Shown here one piece after another: positions 41,019-43,053 of a stretch of DNA of 43,053 bases. Position 1 is the stretch's first letter; each line of letters opens with the position of its first letter. Location: contig JAJYSG010000013.1 of the NCBI GenBank assembly GCA_021793675.1, positions 1-43,053 of the forward strand, given 5' to 3'. The notes beneath the pieces are model-generated. The model worked only from the letters and a program-made list of their open reading frames with translations, had not been told where the DNA came from and made no database searches. The translations under genes and the position numbers were made by a program. This DNA is from Actinomycetes bacterium. GTDB taxonomy: Bacteria; Actinomycetota; Actinomycetes; Actinomycetales; Cellulomonadaceae.

Positions 41019-42356
41019 TCAGCGCCGGGGCGCCTCGCGGCCGAACGACGCGCCCAGCGCCGTCAGCTTCTCGGTGAACCGCTCGTAGCCACGGTCGATG
41101 AGGCTGATGCCCCGCACCGACGAGGTGCCCTTGGCGGTGAGCGCCGCGATGAGGTGGCTGAAGCCGCCCCGCAGGTCCGGCACCTCGATGGCGGCCGCCG
41201 TCAGCGTCGTCGGGCCCGAGATGACGGCCGAGTGGTAGAAGTTCCGCTGCCCGAACCGGCACGGCCGGGAGCCGAGGCACTCCTTGTAGACCTGGATCGT
41301 GGCTCCCATGCCGACGAGCGCATCGACGAAGCCGAACCGGTTCTCGTAGACGGTCTCGTGCACGATCGACAACCCGCGAGCCTGCGTGAGCGCCACGACG
41401 AGCGGCTGCTGCCAGTCGGTCATGAAGCCCGGGTGCACGTCCGTCTCGAGCTGGATCGAGTGCAGGTCACCGCCGGGGTGGTAGAAGCGGATGCCTTCGT
41501 CCTCGACGACGAACTCCCCGCCGACCTTGCGGAAGGTGTTGAGGAACGTGGTCATCTCCGGCTGCGTCGCACCGCGGACGAAGATGTCGCCCCCCGTGGC
41601 CAGCGCCGCCGACGCCCAGGACGCCGCCTCGATCCGGTCCGCCAGCGCCGTGTGGGCGAACCCGACGAGCCGATCGACGCCCTCGATGCGGATCACGCGG
41701 TCGGTGTCGACCGAGATGATGGCGCCCATCTTCTGCAGCACGTTGATGAGGTCCATGATCTCGGGCTCGATCGCCGCGTTCGACAGCTCCGTCTTGCCCT
41801 CCGCGCGGACCGCCGTGAGCAGCAGCTGCTCCGTGGCGCCGACGCTCGGGTAGGGCAGCGCGACCTTGGTCCCCGTCAGCCCGTTCGGCGCGAGGATGTG
41901 GATCCCGTTCACGCGCTTGTCCACCACGGCACCGAACTGCCGCAGGATGTCGAGGTGGTAGTTGATCGGCCGGTCGCCGATCCGGCAACCGCCCAGGTCG
42001 GGGATGAACGCCTCCCCGAGCCGGTGCAGCAGCGGCCCGCACAGCAGGATCGGGATGCGGCTGCTGCCGGCCAGCGTGTCGATGTCCGCGACCAGCGCCG
42101 ACTCGACGTCGGCCGGGTCGATGCGCACCGTGCCGGCCTCCACGTCGCGGTCGACGCGCACGCCGTGCAGCTCGAGCAGGGAGGTCACCACCTGCACGTC
42201 GCGGATCTCGGGGACGTTGCGCAGCACGCTCGGGCTCTCCCCGAGCAGTGCGGCGACCATCGCCTTGGAGACGAAGTTCTTCGCACCCCGCACGGTGATC
42301 TCACCCGAGAGCGGGTTGCCGCCGTCGACGTACAGCAGGTCTTCCATGGCGCACAT
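41019..42356 (-). CDS. murA: UDP-N-acetylglucosamine 1-carboxyvinyltransferase
   Basis: First committed step of peptidoglycan synthesis, 445 aa. The catalytic loop is GGCRIGDRP with Cys124, equivalent to E. coli Cys115; the KN pair occurs in RGAKNFVSKAM (24-34). Other motifs: LPYPSVGATEQLLLTAV, FMTDWQQPLVVALTQA and DLRGGFSHLIAAL. The Cys (rather than the Asp of M. tuberculosis MurA) predicts fosfomycin-sensitive chemistry. Start is the ATG at 42356 or the second ATG at 42347; a weak AAGAG precedes the first. Confidence 0.96.
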   Translation of the reverse strand: MCAMEDLLYVDGGNPLSGEITVRGAKNFVSKAMVAALLGESPSVLRNVPEIRDVQVVTSLLELHGVRVDRDVEAGTVRIDPADVESALVADIDTLAGSSRIPILLCGPLLHRLGEAFIPDLGGCRIGDRPINYHLDILRQFGAVVDKRVNGIHILAPNGLTGTKVALPYPSVGATEQLLLTAVRAEGKTELSNAAIEPEIMDLINVLQKMGAIISVDTDRVIRIEGVDRLVGFAHTALADRIEAASWASAALATGGDIFVRGATQPEMTTFLNTFRKVGGEFVVEDEGIRFYHPGGDLHSIQLETDVHPGFMTDWQQPLVVALTQARGLSIVHETVYENRFGFVDALVGMGATIQVYKECLGSRPCRFGQRNFYHSAVISGPTTLTAAAIEVPDLRGGFSHLIAALTAKGTSSVRGISLIDRGYERFTEKLTALGASFGREAPRR

Positions 42357-42377
42357 CGTCTCTTACGGTTGCCGCGA

Positions 42378-42446
42378 CCCGCACGCCGACGCCCGTGCGG
42401 GAGATCATCCGCCCGAAACCCTCACACCGGCTGTGGGCCGGTTGTG
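42378..42446 (-). terminator. Two hairpins between the HU gene and murA
   Basis: CCCGCACG (42378-42385) pairs with CGTGCGGG (42394-42401). Nearer the HU stop, CACACCGGC (42423-42431) pairs with GCCGGTTGTG (42437-42446) with one bulge. Read on the minus strand, the second comes seven bases after the HU stop and is the more likely terminator; the first may be part of the murA leader. Confidence 0.5.
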
Positions 42447-42452
42447 CGGTTC

Positions 42453-42977
42453 CTACTTCTTCTTGCCGGGCTTCTTGCCCTTGGCGTCCTTGCCGCGGTG
42501 CTTGTCGGCCTTCGCGGGCTTGTCAGCCTTCGCGGGCTTGTCGGCCTTGGTCGGCTTGGCGGCCTTGGTCGGCTTGGCAGGCTTGGCCACCGTGGTGCCC
42601 GTGCCCGGCACGGCGGTGCCGCCGACGAGCGCCGGCGGCTCCGCCGCGACGTGCGAGGCGTACCCGTCGGCGAGCGACCCGACCGGGCCGGGCGGCGTCG
42701 CTCCACCCTCGACGGCCGCGCGCAGCGCCGTACCGGGGTGGAACCGCGGCACCGTCGTCGCCGGCACGGGGACGGTCTCGCCGGTGCGCGGGTTGCGGGC
42801 CGTGCGGGCGGCCCGGGCCACCGGCTCGAACGAGCCGAAGCCGACGATCGTCACGCGCTCGTGGGCGGCGAGCGCGGCGGTGATCTCCTCGAGCACCGCG
42901 TCCAGGGCGTGAGCGGCCTGGCTGGGTGTGGCGCCCCGCGCCGCGATGCGCTGGGCGAGCTGCGACTTGCTGACCAT
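42453..42977 (-). CDS. hup: HU-family histone-like protein with lysine-rich tail
   Basis: 174 aa nucleoid protein. Residues 1-90 are the HU/IHF fold: VSKSQLAQRIAARGATPSQAAHALDAVLEEITAALAAHERVTIVGFGSFEPVARAARTARNPRTGE, including the GFGSF and RNPRTG DNA-arm motifs. A neutral Gly/Pro/Val linker (90-130) leads to a basic tail with KADKPAKADKPAK-type pentad repeats encoded at 42501-42584, ending GKKPGKKK. This architecture matches mycobacterial HupB and streptomycete HupS. ATG start with AAGGAGG six bases upstream, an excellent site. A TAGCGT -10 candidate is at 43004-43009. Confidence 0.95.
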   Translation of the reverse strand: MVSKSQLAQRIAARGATPSQAAHALDAVLEEITAALAAHERVTIVGFGSFEPVARAARTARNPRTGETVPVPATTVPRFHPGTALRAAVEGGATPPGPVGSLADGYASHVAAEPPALVGGTAVPGTGTTVAKPAKPTKAAKPTKADKPAKADKPAKADKHRGKDAKGKKPGKKK

Positions 42978-43003
42978 GGTGGGCCTCCTTCGCCGTGCGG
43001 CTC

Positions 43004-43009
43004 ACGCTA
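43004..43009 (-). promoter_or_regulatory. Possible -10 element of the HU gene
   Basis: TAGCGT on the minus strand; no matching -35 is visible at 17-18 bases. It would start transcription about 20 bases before the Shine-Dalgarno and initiation codon. The remaining bases to 43053 show nothing else. Confidence 0.3.
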
Positions 43010-43053
43010 CTGGTGGCCCACGGCGGGCGCGGCCGAAACGCCGACCCGGCGCC

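Noticed and set aside
1-43053. tRNA, rRNA, insertion sequence, phage or plasmid genes
   Set aside because: I looked for tRNA arm patterns, transposase or integrase motifs and att-like repeats flanking the inserted operon and found none that I could support.

Overview
The window is chromosomal DNA from a very high-GC actinobacterium, most likely of the order Micrococcales and Cellulomonas-like. That placement is inferred from gene order, G/C-ending codons, frequent GTG starts, TAnnnT-type -10 elements and protein features such as SepIVA, DUF2510 and DUF3515; no marker-gene search was possible. I saw no rRNA, tRNA, transposase, integrase, phage gene or CRISPR array.

Layout. (1) 1-3333, minus strand: the first codons of rplU with its own promoter, then rne (RNase E/G). 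(2) 3834-12399, plus strand: cydA-cydB-cydD-cydC (cytochrome bd oxidase and its ABC assembly exporter). A cytosolic two-GAF sensor kinase closely resembling mycobacterial DevS/DosT and a tyrosine-phosphatase-like protein follow, both with 4-base GTGA start/stop overlaps. (3) 12396-14883: a YhhN-type lysoplasmalogenase, a DevR/DosR-like response regulator on the minus strand, and a divergent D-2-hydroxyacid dehydrogenase. (4) 14963-25331, minus strand: a housekeeping block read in the order DAK2 protein, recG, ABC ATPase, ABC membrane protein, rsmD, coaD, sepIVA, then (from its own promoter) DUF177, rpmF, rnc, mutM. (5) 25529-30082: rpmB with a strong terminator, an acetyltransferase, a DUF2510 protein, thiL, a DUF3515 lipoprotein and ddl. 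(6) 30120-39000: a Cys/Met-metabolism PLP enzyme and a seven-gene operon made of an ArsR-family regulator plus six subunits related to complex I and group 4 [NiFe] hydrogenases. (7) 39155-42977, minus strand: gpsA, plsC, murA and an HU-like protein with a lysine-rich tail.

Two parts stand out. First, a low-oxygen circuit can be proposed from sequence alone. The kinase keeps the histidine that binds heme in DevS and is translationally coupled to cydC. The response regulator 1.5 kb further on keeps the DosR recognition-helix residues. Two tandem palindromes upstream of cydA (GGGAC-N4-GTCCC and AGGAC-N4-GTCCC, centres 23 bp apart) match the core of the DosR box. Second, the operon at 31360-39000 has the same gene order as the M. 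tuberculosis Rv0081-Rv0087 locus. Its large subunit lacks all four nickel-binding cysteines, so it is probably not a hydrogenase but an energy-converting hydrogenase-related (Ehr-type) ion pump of unknown substrate. A palindrome lies exactly in the -35/-10 spacer of its promoter, as expected for autorepression by the cysteine-free ArsR protein. This roughly 9-kb segment sits between gpsA and ddl, which I recall as usual neighbours in related genomes. Putting both systems in one 36-kb stretch suggests a regional concentration of hypoxia functions; that last step is inference.
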